Shown: positions 1 through 8,958 of the stretch, one piece after another | How positions within the stretch are numbered: position 1 is the stretch's first letter | How the letters are laid out: each line of letters starts with the position of its first letter | Translations under genes and position numbers: made by a program | Notes under the pieces: generated by a model | The model's database searches: none | What the model saw: the letters and a program-made list of their open reading frames with translations, nothing else | Told to the model about the DNA's origin: nothing | Assembly: GCF_002356295.1 (NCBI RefSeq) | Contig: NZ_AP018042.1 | Location: forward strand, 3,194,361-3,258,360 | Origin: Labilibaculum antarcticum | Lineage (GTDB): Bacteria; Bacteroidota; Bacteroidia; Bacteroidales; Marinifilaceae | Direction of reading: 5' to 3' | Length of the DNA stretch: 64,000 nucleotides

Positions 1-252
1 AGGTGAGTCCTATATAAAATTCATTGATTTATAGCATTTGATTTAATAAGCCATTAATATTTGGTACTAAATGCTTGGGTTTTTAATGTTTTTCGGAGAA
101 AAGGCTTTTAGCTAAAGGCTAACGACTTGTTCGGGCAATTGCATAACTCTCAAATTTTCGATTTGTTGGATTGTGTTTCCTTAGACCGAATTCACTTTAA
201 ATAGTGCAAACCAAACGCAATTTTGTCCATTTATTAACAACAGCCTCTGTGT

Positions 253-260
253 TAACTTTG
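253..260 (+). promoter_or_regulatory. possible -7 element upstream of the pirin gene
   Basis: TAACTTTG matches the Bacteroidota -7 consensus TAnnTTTG. No well-spaced -33 TTTG lies upstream, so the call rests on one hexamer-like match. Apart from this and the leader element at 288-356, I see nothing identifiable in bases 1-387. Confidence 0.3.
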
Positions 261-287
261 TAGTAAAGATTTATAATAGGAGGTAGA

Positions 288-356
288 TATGAAACGTCCA
301 TGAGTAAATAATTAGTAACGTACAAACAGAGATGATTATTTATGAATGGTAAGTTC
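288..356 (+). promoter_or_regulatory. conserved leader element, copy A (candidate cis-RNA or dispersed repeat)
   Basis: This stretch shares TATGAAACGTCCATG, GAGATGATTAT and ATGGTAAGTTC, in the same order and at nearly the same spacing, with bases 29899-29963 upstream of the GH30 gene. In both copies a CCAT...ATGG stem can enclose a smaller hairpin with the loop GATT. It ends about 30 bases before the pirin start codon. A second inverted repeat, CATCTG (357-362) with CAGATG (385-390), would pair over the start codon itself. Sequence similarity is seen directly; a regulatory role is inference. Confidence 0.45.
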
Positions 357-387
357 CATCTGACAAATGAATAAAAATTAGAAACAG

Positions 388-1101
388 ATGAAAAAGGTAT
401 TTCACGAGGCAGGAACAAGAGGAAGCAGTCAATTGGATTGGTTGAATAGCAAGCATAGTTTCAGTTTTGCAGATTACTACTGTCCGGAGCGAATCCAATT
501 TGGAGCGTTAAGAGTAATTAATGATGATGTTGTTAAAGCAGGAATGGGCTTTGGAACTCATGCGCACCAAAATATGGAGATCATCTCAATACCTTTAAAA
601 GGAGCGTTGAAGCATAAGGATAGTGCCGGACATTCCGAATTAATTAATGTGAATGATATTCAGGTAATGACCGCAGGAAAAGGGATCATGCATTCAGAAT
701 ACAATGCATCTGAAACCGAAGATGTTCATTTTCTTCAAGTTTGGATCATTCCTGAAAAAGAAGGACTGGAGCCGAGTTACGATCAAAAAACATTTCCAGA
801 TTTAAATAAGGATGGGGAATTGCAATTACTTGTTGCTCCCAAATCATCACAACATAATAGCTTGAAAATTAATCAAAATTCGTATGTGTACCGAGCAAAA
901 ATAACCAGTGGAAATACACTGGAATATCAAATAAACGGTAACGCCAACGGAGTGTATCTTTTTATTCTTAACGGAGAACTAACAGTTGATGGCGAAATTC
1001 TTCGATCGCGAGATGGCATAGGGGTGAATGATGTTCAGTCATTGGAGATTAAAGGTATTGTTGATTCTGAATTTTTGATTTTTGAAGTGCCAATGCATTA
1101 A
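388..1101 (+). CDS. pirin family protein (YhhW-like bicupin)
   Basis: The 237-residue protein has the full pirin layout: an N-terminal cupin with the metal ligands His58, His60, His102 and Glu104, in the contexts GFGTHAHQNMEI and GKGIMHSEYN, followed by a C-terminal cupin-like half. E. coli YhhW, a homologue of this size, has quercetin 2,3-dioxygenase activity in vitro, but the natural substrate of bacterial pirins is generally unknown. There is no signal peptide, so it should be cytosolic. The gene is monocistronic. It is preceded by the conserved leader element at 288-356, which could control its translation. The start is the first ATG after the in-frame stop region and gives the usual family length. 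Confidence 0.9.
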   Translation: MKKVFHEAGTRGSSQLDWLNSKHSFSFADYYCPERIQFGALRVINDDVVKAGMGFGTHAHQNMEIISIPLKGALKHKDSAGHSELINVNDIQVMTAGKGIMHSEYNASETEDVHFLQVWIIPEKEGLEPSYDQKTFPDLNKDGELQLLVAPKSSQHNSLKINQNSYVYRAKITSGNTLEYQINGNANGVYLFILNGELTVDGEILRSRDGIGVNDVQSLEIKGIVDSEFLIFEVPMH

Positions 1102-1203
1102 TTAAAGGTCAAGAATGGCTTAAGCTAGTCAGGGATCTTAAAAATGGGTGTAATGCACCACGAAAAAGTACATTTCACAAGATGGAACCTGTCTAAATTA
1201 TAT

Positions 1204-1211
1204 TATCTTTG
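1204..1211 (+). promoter_or_regulatory. possible -7 promoter element for the LacI-type gene
   Basis: TATCTTTG matches TAnnTTTG and would place the transcript start about 75 bases before the ATG at 1294. A -33 box at the preferred spacing is not convincing. Confidence 0.3.
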
Positions 1212-1293
1212 TTTCTTGTCGGGAAAAGTGATATAAGTCGTTATTTTTATTACCATTTCAGACAACCGAATGTAAGATTCTAAAATTATCAAT

Positions 1294-2313
1294 ATGGCAA
1301 ACCGACCTGTTACCATTAAAGACATAGCTGAGAAACTAAGTATCTCAGTTTCCACTGTCTCACGTGCTCTTAAGAACAATCCCGAAATTAGCTTAACAAC
1401 CAGAGAAGCAGTTCAGAAATTGGCAAAGGAATTAAAGTACCAACCAAATCCATTGGCTGTTGCTTTAAAAACACAAAAATCAAATACGATTGGTGTTGTT
1501 GTTCCGCAAATTGTTAGTTCTTTTTTTGCTACTGTGGTAAAAGGAATCGAGCAGGTTGCTGATGAGCACAATTATCAGGTGTTTGTTAGTTCTTCAAACG
1601 AGAAAATCGAAAAGGAAGAGAAAAATGTAAATGGATTCCTGAACATGAGAATGGATGGAATTATTCTATCACTTACTCGTGCAACAACTACATTCGATCA
1701 TATTCTTAAAATTCAGGATCGAGGAGTGCCAATGGTGCTTTTCGATAGAACATCTAAAGAAATCGAGGTTTCTAAAGTTGTTGCTGATGATGCAGCTGCT
1801 GCTCATACCGCAGTAACTCATTTGATTAATGGAGGAGCTAAAAGAGTTGCTTTCATGACAGGGCCTGAGTTCATGTTGTTCGGAACAAATAGATTAAGAG
1901 GTTATAAAAAAGCCTTGAAAGACAATAATATCCCTCTTGATGAAACCTTAATTTCCCGATGTGATTTTACGTATGAAGATGCGAAAAATCTGGCGTTGGA
2001 TTTATTGGGTAGATCCAATCGTCCGGATGCGATTTTCGCAATAAATGACGATATGGCGATTGGAGCCATTGCAGCTGCAAAAGAATTAGGTCTTAACGTT
2101 CCTAATGATCTAGCTGTAGTTGGATTTTCAAATAGTCGGAGATCACGTTATATGGAACCTTCAGTTTCTACTATGGATCAAAATCCAATAGCGGTGGGTC
2201 GTGAAGCTGCTACATTATTGTTTGAGCAAATGGAGAAAACACCGGAAGCAAAAGACATAAAAGAAGTTGTGGTTCATGCCGATTTGATTGTTAGAACATC
2301 GAGTGATAAATAA
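1294..2313 (+). CDS. LacI/GalR family transcriptional regulator
   Basis: The 339-residue protein opens with a LacI helix-turn-helix (residues about 7-27, TIKDIAEKLSISVSTVSRAL) and a hinge helix region around residues 50-60. The rest is a periplasmic-binding-protein-like effector domain, with typical stretches such as GVVVPQI and FAINDDMAIGA. The family binds operator palindromes and responds to sugars or sugar acids. The gene stands alone, with no sugar operon beside it, so the target is not evident; it converges on rlmN and shares a terminator with it. It is not close in sequence to the second LacI-type regulator at 15790-16842, which belongs to the uronate operon. Confidence 0.93.
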   Translation: MANRPVTIKDIAEKLSISVSTVSRALKNNPEISLTTREAVQKLAKELKYQPNPLAVALKTQKSNTIGVVVPQIVSSFFATVVKGIEQVADEHNYQVFVSSSNEKIEKEEKNVNGFLNMRMDGIILSLTRATTTFDHILKIQDRGVPMVLFDRTSKEIEVSKVVADDAAAAHTAVTHLINGGAKRVAFMTGPEFMLFGTNRLRGYKKALKDNNIPLDETLISRCDFTYEDAKNLALDLLGRSNRPDAIFAINDDMAIGAIAAAKELGLNVPNDLAVVGFSNSRRSRYMEPSVSTMDQNPIAVGREAATLLFEQMEKTPEAKDIKEVVVHADLIVRTSSDK

Positions 2314-2329
2314 GAAAATACAGATAAAA

Positions 2330-2360
2330 AAAATCCTGCTTAATTAAGCAGGATTTTTTT
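2330..2360. terminator. bidirectional intrinsic terminator
   Basis: AAATCCTGCTTAATTAAGCAGGATTT forms a near-perfect hairpin with an A-run before and a T-run after it. It therefore serves both the plus-strand LacI gene and the minus-strand rlmN gene, whose stop codon abuts it. Confidence 0.85.
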
Positions 2361-3413
2361 TTAGAAATCTTTTTCTTCTTCTTGTCTTTTTACCAGTTCT
2401 TTCGTAGAAAGCAATCCACAAGCTGCAAAAATATCAAGCCCTCTCGATCTTCTTACTGTAGTTGTTATTCCTTTTTTAACGAGTTGTTCTTTAAAATCCT
2501 CCATGGTAGCTTCATCAGAACCTTCTAAAGGAGTATCGGGAATTGGGTGGAAACGAATCAAATTGATTCTGCATTTAATTCCATCTAATATTCTGCAGAG
2601 TTCTTTTACGTGTGCAGGAGTATCGTTAATTCCCTTAAACATGATGTATTCGAAAGAAATTCTGCGCTGAAGCCCAAAATCAAAATCACGAATAATCTGA
2701 AGTACATCTTTTATAGGGTATACATTTTGAACAGGCATTAATCTTTTTCTTTCATCTTCGAAAGGAGTGTGCAGACTTACGGCCAAATGACATTCGCTAT
2801 GGTTCAGGAATTCAATCATTCCTGGTATAATTCCAATTGTAGAAACCGTGATTCTTCTTGGACTCATGGCCATCCCATAATCCGATGTAAGAATCTCCAA
2901 TGATTTCATGAGCTCAGGAACATTATCCAAAGGTTCCCCCATTCCCATGTAAACTATATTGGTAAGATTTTCTCTTTCGGGCAGACTTCTAATTTGATTG
3001 ATGATTTCACCACTTGAAAGTTGTCCTTGAAAACCTTGTTTGCCAGTCATGCAAAATAAACAACCCATTTTACAACCAACCTGAGAGGAAACACAAAGTG
3101 TACTTCGTTTCTTATCTGGAATGTATGCTGTTTCAATAAATTGATGAGCAAGATTTGTTGGATAGAGGTACTTCTTTGTGCCATCAACCGACGATTCTAC
3201 TTTGGTTGATAGAATAATGCCCATATCATATTTTTCTGCTAAAGCAGCTCTTGCCTTAGCCGAGAGATTCGACATCTCTTCAATACTTGTAATGTCTTTC
3301 TTATACAACCAATCGGCAATTTGTTTGGCCGCAAATTTTGGGAGTTTTAAATCAGCTGTTATTTGAATTAGCTCCTCAAGTGTTTTTCCTAATAGGGTAT
3401 CTTTAACCATCAT
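2361..3413 (-). CDS. rlmN: 23S rRNA (adenine(2503)-C(2))-methyltransferase RlmN
   Basis: This radical-SAM methyltransferase modifies C2 of A2503 in 23S rRNA, and in many bacteria A37 of some tRNAs. The 4Fe-4S cysteines are Cys114, Cys118 and Cys121 in GCKMGCLFCMTGKQG. The C-terminal Cys332 in AACGLLS corresponds to the methyl-carrying cysteine of E. coli RlmN. Other family signatures are MGMGEPLDN and the C-terminal TTVRRSRGLDI. At 350 residues it has the usual length. Two adjacent ATGs can start it (MMV); the first is used here. It is monocistronic and converges with the upstream LacI gene. Confidence 0.96.
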   Translation of the reverse strand: MMVKDTLLGKTLEELIQITADLKLPKFAAKQIADWLYKKDITSIEEMSNLSAKARAALAEKYDMGIILSTKVESSVDGTKKYLYPTNLAHQFIETAYIPDKKRSTLCVSSQVGCKMGCLFCMTGKQGFQGQLSSGEIINQIRSLPERENLTNIVYMGMGEPLDNVPELMKSLEILTSDYGMAMSPRRITVSTIGIIPGMIEFLNHSECHLAVSLHTPFEDERKRLMPVQNVYPIKDVLQIIRDFDFGLQRRISFEYIMFKGINDTPAHVKELCRILDGIKCRINLIRFHPIPDTPLEGSDEATMEDFKEQLVKKGITTTVRRSRGLDIFAACGLLSTKELVKRQEEEKDF

Positions 3414-3473
3414 TCGTTTTTGTAATTACATGCAAGCAGAGTATCTGTTCTAATTTCATGTAAATTAATTGCA

Positions 3474-4145
3474 TTAAAAGTAGATTTCAGCAACAATCTT
3501 ATCGTACTTAACTCCACGTTTGATTAAAAGGTCGCGAACTTCAACCACCATTTCAGGACTGCCACAAATAAAATACCGGCAATCCGTTGGAAGGTTTTCT
3601 ACATCTTGCAAATATCGTGTTAATCTTCCATGATACAAACCCTCGCCCTTATCTTGTGAGCAACAACGAATGTAATTATCTTTTAATATTGGAATAAATT
3701 CATTTTCAAAATAGAATGAATGATTGTATCTGCCTCCATGAATAAGTGTTTTGTTTTTGTGCAAACCTGAGCGAATCATCGCTGAGTAGGGTGCAATTCC
3801 AGTTCCTGAAGCAATCCACCATGCCGGCGATTCATCATCAATAAAATCTCCGTCAGGATTGGTTACATATAATTCTGAGCCTGGCTTAATTTCACTAAGT
3901 CTGGGGGTTAACCAGCCATCATCCTTTAAATTATATAATACCTGAACTTCGGTGTCATTTTCACCGCTGGCTATTGTGTACAATCGAGGTGTAACGCCTA
4001 AGTCAGTAGTTAACCCAATGTATTGTCCAGCCGTAAAACTTTTTACCTTTTTATATTTTAAAACAAAAACTCCAGGAGCTATTGCTTTGTTTTCTAATAC
4101 TATTGTAGTTGAGAGTTTGTTTTTTTGTTCTGTTTGTGATTCCAT
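3474..4145 (-). CDS. ferredoxin/flavodoxin-NADP reductase-like flavoprotein
   Basis: The 223-residue protein has the two-domain ferredoxin-NADP+ reductase fold. The FAD-binding domain carries RLYTIASG (from Arg54) as its RxY(T/S)xxS motif. The NAD(P)-binding domain carries SGTGIAPYSAM and ICGSPEMV and ends in an aromatic residue (EIYF), as in the bacterial Fpr subclass. It would shuttle electrons between NADPH and a ferredoxin or flavodoxin in the cytosol. The partner is not encoded nearby. It lies 60 bases upstream of rlmN on the same strand and might share its transcript, although no functional link is known. Confidence 0.82.
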   Translation of the reverse strand: MESQTEQKNKLSTTIVLENKAIAPGVFVLKYKKVKSFTAGQYIGLTTDLGVTPRLYTIASGENDTEVQVLYNLKDDGWLTPRLSEIKPGSELYVTNPDGDFIDDESPAWWIASGTGIAPYSAMIRSGLHKNKTLIHGGRYNHSFYFENEFIPILKDNYIRCCSQDKGEGLYHGRLTRYLQDVENLPTDCRYFICGSPEMVVEVRDLLIKRGVKYDKIVAEIYF

Positions 4146-4437
4146 ATATTATACCATTTTAAAATCAAAATAAGTCGGTAGAATGCCGATAGAAATTTGA
4201 CAATCATTATCAAGCTCTCGCAGATAGGGATTATTTCAAATCGAATCGGTGTTATTTCATTTGAATGAGTGCAAAGGTAATAAATTATTTATAAAGATTC
4301 TAAATTGTAAAAGATCAAATTTCTAATCTTTTTGTAACCTCTATCACAAGTAAAGCGTCTCATCTTATATGAAAGAGAGAATAGGTATCTTTTCTGGATT
4401 ATTAATTTACTAATTCAATTTCAAAAACTCTAATAAA

Positions 4438-5418
4438 ATGAAAACTCAAAATTTAATTAAAAGGAACCTTTTACTTCTGGTCTTGTTTCTCTTTTCTCTT
4501 AATAGCTTTTCTCAAACAGTCTTCGCTGATGAAAAGGAAAGCTATGATGGGGTGAAAAAAATTGTTGTTGAAGGGAAATTTTGTGATGTTACATTAAAAG
4601 GTGAAAATCGTGAGGATGTAAAATTTGAGGGGATTATAAAAGGTCTATCTACAAAAGAAAACTCTTATAAAATCAACCACCGATTGGAAGGAAGTACCTT
4701 GAGAGTTTGGATAGAATCACCAAGAACTACTTGGGGGAATATTGATGGATCGTTGAAATTTTTAGTTCCATCACAAATGGAGCTTGATGTGGAGAATTCT
4801 TCTGGTGATGTTTATTGTGAGAATATTTCTTCAGATTATACTAAAATCAGTGCTTCTTCAGGCGATGTGAATGTGAAAATGCTACGTTCCGATCTTGATG
4901 TTCTAACCAGTTCTGGTGAAATTACTCTGTATGAAATGGAAGGAGATTTAACAGCTAAATCCAGTTCAGGGAATCAAGAGTATAATAAAGTGACTGGGAA
5001 CGTTAATTGTATTGCTACCTCAGGCGATTTGGAATTGGAGAATGTAATTGGAGCCATTTCTTCGCGAACATCTTCAGGTAATCAGGAATTTGATACTGTT
5101 GAAGGTCAAATTAAAAGTATTTCATCATCGGGTAATGTTGGGATTCTAAATTCAAAAATAATTTTAAATCTAACAAGTAGTTCTGGTAATTTGCGGGGAC
5201 AAGGATTGGTTTTGTTGGGCGATTCTTATTTTAAAGCTACTTCAGGTGATATAAGTATGATGTTGTTAAATGATTTTGAGCAGTTGAGTTTTGATCTTTC
5301 AGCATCATCGGGATCGCTTAGAGCGGGTAACCGTAAAGGAGATGATAATCTGTACCTCAAGAGCGGAGAAATATGGGTACACGGCAAAACGAGCTCAGGG
5401 AATCAAACATTTAAATAA
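4438..5418 (+). CDS. exported DUF4097 beta-repeat protein (putative adhesin-like)
   Basis: The 326-residue protein has a clear signal peptide (basic start, hydrophobic run to about residue 22, then SFSQ). The body consists of short beta-strand repeats that each contain SSGD, SSGN or TSGD, at least ten of them spaced about 20 residues apart. This is the DUF4097/DUF4098 repeat type, predicted to form a right-handed beta-helix-like solenoid. It has no visible enzyme motif and no PorSS C-terminal sorting domain, so a periplasmic or outer-membrane-associated location is likely. In many Bacteroidota such genes sit beside anti-sigma or envelope-stress genes, but that is not so here. Confidence 0.8.
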   Translation: MKTQNLIKRNLLLLVLFLFSLNSFSQTVFADEKESYDGVKKIVVEGKFCDVTLKGENREDVKFEGIIKGLSTKENSYKINHRLEGSTLRVWIESPRTTWGNIDGSLKFLVPSQMELDVENSSGDVYCENISSDYTKISASSGDVNVKMLRSDLDVLTSSGEITLYEMEGDLTAKSSSGNQEYNKVTGNVNCIATSGDLELENVIGAISSRTSSGNQEFDTVEGQIKSISSSGNVGILNSKIILNLTSSSGNLRGQGLVLLGDSYFKATSGDISMMLLNDFEQLSFDLSASSGSLRAGNRKGDDNLYLKSGEIWVHGKTSSGNQTFK

Positions 5419-5652
5419 GTGGAAGTTGGTGTTGTTCGAAAACGTACATCAAGTGTGATGTTTACGTACACTTTTCATTGTGTTACTTTTTCACGCTTGG
5501 AGTTAATGAGCAGTAGGTGAGCTGTATATGTATTTTGGTCTGAGGATTGTATTTATACATTCGAAATTATTTGTTAAATGATTTCCCAAATATTGGGAGT
5601 GGTGTCCCGGGATTTTGGTTTTAATAGCATAATTAATTGGTTTTCTTGAATT

Positions 5653-5685
5653 GAGAGTCTACGTTGTAGGCTCTCATTCTTTTTG
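5653..5685 (+). terminator. intrinsic terminator of the DUF4097 gene
   Basis: GAGAGTCTAC pairs with GTAGGCTCTC across a GTT loop (one G-T wobble) and is followed by a T-rich tract. Confidence 0.6.
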
Positions 5686-5742
5686 CCTGTATTTTTTTTT
5701 CTTGTTGAAGTAGTAAGCAGATAGTGGTCGTAGACCTATATG

Positions 5743-5773
5743 AAAAGAGCCGTCCCGTAGGACAGCTCTTTTG
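5743..5773 (-). terminator. intrinsic terminator of the MFS gene at 5787-7151
   Basis: AAAAGAGC and GCTCTTTT flank an inner GTCC/GGAC stem. On the minus strand the hairpin is followed by T-rich sequence. Its inner stem (GTCCC..GGGAC type) resembles the hairpin behind the second MFS gene. Confidence 0.7.
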
Positions 5774-5786
5774 TTAATAGAATATT

Positions 5787-7151
5787 TTATTTACTATTGG
5801 AGGGTAAATTCAATCCATATCCTGATAGTTTATCTTCCCTTTTAAGCAAAAGAGCGAAAATAAATCCTAAAATTCCTAAACTAGCAAACATTACCATTGA
5901 GTACGTGTAGTCTATTGGTTTTACGCCTTCTACATTAGTATAATCTAGAATGACTCCTGTTAAAAGAGGAAATGCCCATAATCCAAGGTTCTGAACTGAA
6001 AACATAAATCCGTAAGCTGTTCCTATTCTTTTTTCATCGACCATTTTAGCAACAGATGGCCACATGGATGCTGGAACTAATGAAAAGGCAATACCTAGAA
6101 CAACCATTAATACGTATGGAGATAATGTTGTAAAGGCAAATGCTAGATGAACCATTGTTAAAATTAAAGAACCATATATCATCAAAGTAGCAGCTTTACC
6201 ATATTTATCTACCAAGAACCCAAATAGTGGTGTGAATATTACTGTCCCTAGAGGCATTAATAATGAGATTTTACCACTTTGTTCTAGTGTTAAATTAAAT
6301 TTATTGAGGAAGAAATCTGCGGAAAATGAGAAAAAAGGAAATACGGCAGAATAAAAAGTTAAACACAAAAGTGTTACGTAAATGAATGAACGATTTTTGA
6401 GTAAATCAGTGATATCCGAAATATGAAATTCATTACTTTCCGAAACGGAATTGTCCGGTTTTACCTGCTTATCAAGTTTTAAGTCGAACATCATGTAAAT
6501 AATGAACACTAACAATGATGATGTTACAAAGAATGCTGCAAACCAAATTGCGGTCGTCCATCCAGTTTCTGATTTTATTAGAATAGGAGATAAATAAAAG
6601 GCTAATGCTGATCCTATTCTTGCAAGGCCTAATTTTACTCCAAAAGCTAGGGCTAATTCTTTTCCTTTGAACCATTTTACAATGATTTTACTGATTACGA
6701 CAATACTAGTTTCAGCACCCAAACCAAATAGGAATCTTCCCAGAAGCATCATTTTAAGTTCAGGAGAATATCCAGGAAAAATGGAAGACATAAATGCATA
6801 TCCAACGCCATTATTGCTATACATATCACTGGCACCATAAGCTGTAACCAGTGCTCCAAAAGCCATAAAGGCTACAAACATGAATCCTGTACGTCGAATA
6901 CCGAGTTTATCCAGAATTATTCCTCCGAAAACAGCCATTAATAAGAACACATTCGGTATCGAGTAAACAGAGAGAAACAAGCCAAAATCGGTGTTGCTGA
7001 ATCCGAATTCTTTAGTTAGAGTTGATTTTAGTGGTGAAAGAGCATCGTAAAAGTAGTAGTTGGCCGCAAGAACAAAGCCAACCAGCAGCAACATTGCCCA
7101 ACGAGTTATCACCGAATCTTTCAGCGATTTTTTTACTGTATTTGTGTTCAT
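5787..7151 (-). CDS. MFS transporter, tandem paralogue 1 (MFSD1-like)
   Basis: The 454-residue protein has about twelve hydrophobic segments and MFS motif A in both halves (GGIILDKLGIRRTG and GFLVDKYGKAATL). Together with the next two genes it forms a tandem set of paralogues. All three share an N-terminus of the form xLxDSxxxRWxxL, the segments WFKGxExA and SMWPSVxK, and a C-terminal KREDxxxGYGLxLPS tail. The conserved interior resembles the MFSD1-like group, whose animal member moves dipeptides, but the substrate here cannot be read from sequence. A terminator follows the gene, so it is probably a separate transcript. It encodes the shortest of the three proteins. Confidence 0.85.
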   Translation of the reverse strand: MNTNTVKKSLKDSVITRWAMLLLVGFVLAANYYFYDALSPLKSTLTKEFGFSNTDFGLFLSVYSIPNVFLLMAVFGGIILDKLGIRRTGFMFVAFMAFGALVTAYGASDMYSNNGVGYAFMSSIFPGYSPELKMMLLGRFLFGLGAETSIVVISKIIVKWFKGKELALAFGVKLGLARIGSALAFYLSPILIKSETGWTTAIWFAAFFVTSSLLVFIIYMMFDLKLDKQVKPDNSVSESNEFHISDITDLLKNRSFIYVTLLCLTFYSAVFPFFSFSADFFLNKFNLTLEQSGKISLLMPLGTVIFTPLFGFLVDKYGKAATLMIYGSLILTMVHLAFAFTTLSPYVLMVVLGIAFSLVPASMWPSVAKMVDEKRIGTAYGFMFSVQNLGLWAFPLLTGVILDYTNVEGVKPIDYTYSMVMFASLGILGFIFALLLKREDKLSGYGLNLPSNSK

Positions 7152-7208
7152 TTGTTTAGTGTTTGTTTAATCAGGTTCCGAAAATACGAAAGCTTTCCGA
7201 GAACACAT

Positions 7209-7236
7209 AAAAAAAGCCGTCCCGCAGGACAGCTTT
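7209..7236 (-). terminator. intrinsic terminator of the MFS gene at 7261-8814
   Basis: Read on the minus strand, AAGC-TGTCC-TGCG-GGACG-GCTT is followed by a run of seven T. Confidence 0.75.
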
Positions 7237-7260
7237 GAATACATATGAGATTTTATAAAA

Positions 7261-8814
7261 TTAATTACTATTTGATGGCAACTCCAATCCATAATTTTGT
7301 TTTCGATCAGCCTTTTTCAGTAAGAATGATAAGAAAATTGAAATAAACCCACAGCCGACCAATACCAAAATTGGAATTGTGTAGTCTTTTGGTTGTCCTT
7401 CAGGGATGCCTTGATTAACAAAATCCAGTAAGGCTCCAATTCCCCAAAAGAATAAGAATAATCCCCAATTTTGCAGCGTAAACATTGTAGCGTATGCTGT
7501 CCCTAATCTGTTTTCTGCAACAATTTTAGCAACTGAAGGCCACATGGCGGCAGGTACTAAAGAGAATGCAACTCCCAGGCTTAATAATCCAAAATAAGCT
7601 ATATATACATTATCTAATATCGATAAAGAGATATGAGCAAAAATAAGAAGTAATGATCCAAGAATCATTAAGGATGCTGCTTTTCCTTTTTTATCGACAT
7701 AATTACCGAAAATAGGAGTGAATATAATTGTTCCGAGAGGAATTAAACTTGCTGTTTTAGCACCATTATCTAACCAAATCGCTAAAATATCTTTCATCAC
7801 AAACAGATAGAAACAGAAAGCGATTAATGCTCCGGATTTAAACAAGAATCTGGTTTTTTTATTTTCAAAGTTATTAGGTACAACAGCAAAAAGAATTGCA
7901 AATAAGAAGAAAATAAGATAAATACTTGAGGCTCCAATTGCTTTGCTTCCCCATAAAATAACTTCTCCTGCCTGAGGAAGGTTTTGAGTAAATCCAAATT
8001 TATTAATTAACAAATCTGGTGCATATTGCATAAATGGGAAAATAGCAGCATAAAAAGTTACACAAAGAAGAGCAATGTATAAAAATGATTTGTTCTTGAT
8101 TAAGGTAATTAAATCTGAGAATTTAAAATCTTCTTCAGGATCACAAACTTCACCACTTTTATCACTAATTGCTTTTTCTTGTTTGTCCAACTTGATATCA
8201 AATACGGTATAAATTAGAAACATGATAAGAGCTAAGCCAATAAGAGTTGCTGCGAAAGTAACAGCAGGAGAAACATGTCCTCCTCCAATATCTAACGAAA
8301 GTGCAGTACCCATAGCACTACCTAATCGACCAAATCCCATATTGATAGCCATGGCAAGTGCCAGATCGTATCCTTTAAACCATTTTACAATGGTTCTTGT
8401 AGCAACAACACATACAACTTCAAGACCAGAACCAAAAAGTATACGACCTACAATAATCATGTTTAGCATGCTGCCGTGATCGGATCCAAAAAAACCGGAA
8501 GCAGCTAGTGCTGAAATGGCACCACCTAAAACGGCAATTCCACCAAATACAATACCAGCAACACGAATGCCCCATTTGTCGAGCATGATACCACCAATGA
8601 TGATCATACCAAACATGTTGGCAATAGTGGTTAATGCAAGAATTCGACCAAATTCTTCACTGGAAAATCCCATTTCCGATCCCATAAGGCCTTTTAAGCC
8701 AGAGAAGAAATCCTGAAACCAGTAGGTACTAAAAGTTAGTCCGGAAAGGAGAATTAACATTGCCCAACGCATTGCCGATGAATCGCGCAACGTTCTTTTT
8801 AATGTTTCTGTCAT
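7261..8814 (-). CDS. MFS transporter, tandem paralogue 2 with an extra hydrophobic insertion
   Basis: The 517-residue paralogue aligns end to end with its neighbours, including motif A copies GGIMLDKWGIRVAG and GNYVDKKGKAASL and the C-terminal GLELPSNSN. It differs by an insertion of about 65 residues at roughly 285-350, between the segment ending in NKFGFT and the one starting LIPLGTIIFTPIFG. The insertion contains two strongly hydrophobic stretches separated by FENKKTR, so the protein probably has fourteen rather than twelve membrane helices. The insertion shifts no reading frame and the flanks are intact. The substrate is unknown. It has its own terminator downstream. Confidence 0.84.
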   Translation of the reverse strand: MTETLKRTLRDSSAMRWAMLILLSGLTFSTYWFQDFFSGLKGLMGSEMGFSSEEFGRILALTTIANMFGMIIIGGIMLDKWGIRVAGIVFGGIAVLGGAISALAASGFFGSDHGSMLNMIIVGRILFGSGLEVVCVVATRTIVKWFKGYDLALAMAINMGFGRLGSAMGTALSLDIGGGHVSPAVTFAATLIGLALIMFLIYTVFDIKLDKQEKAISDKSGEVCDPEEDFKFSDLITLIKNKSFLYIALLCVTFYAAIFPFMQYAPDLLINKFGFTQNLPQAGEVILWGSKAIGASSIYLIFFLFAILFAVVPNNFENKKTRFLFKSGALIAFCFYLFVMKDILAIWLDNGAKTASLIPLGTIIFTPIFGNYVDKKGKAASLMILGSLLLIFAHISLSILDNVYIAYFGLLSLGVAFSLVPAAMWPSVAKIVAENRLGTAYATMFTLQNWGLFLFFWGIGALLDFVNQGIPEGQPKDYTIPILVLVGCGFISIFLSFLLKKADRKQNYGLELPSNSN

Positions 8815-8912
8815 TTTCGTAGTGTTTTTAAATTAAACTCAGGTGTTAGAGCTTACTAAATTAAGATAAATGCATAAAAAAACAAATAGGATATCCCTGA
8901 CAACTGGAATGC

Positions 8913-8941
8913 AAAAAAGCCACCCGAAGGTGGCTTTTTTT
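8913..8941. terminator. intrinsic terminator between MFS genes 2 and 3
   Basis: AAAAAAGCCACC pairs with GGTGGCTTTTTT around CGAA, with A and T runs on either side. It terminates the MFS gene at 8959-10407 on the minus strand. Confidence 0.85.
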
Positions 8942-8958
8942 GAATGTATTTAGTAAGA

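Larger units (their letters stand above)
5419..5786. other. intergenic region between convergent genes
   Basis: This 368-base gap between the DUF4097 gene and the first MFS gene holds two hairpin terminators, annotated separately. It shows no coding potential of note. Confidence 0.6.

Noticed and set aside
197-418. 73-codon minus-strand frame across the pirin leader
   Set aside because: It overlaps the leader element and the pirin start, has no recognisable sequence and no promoter.
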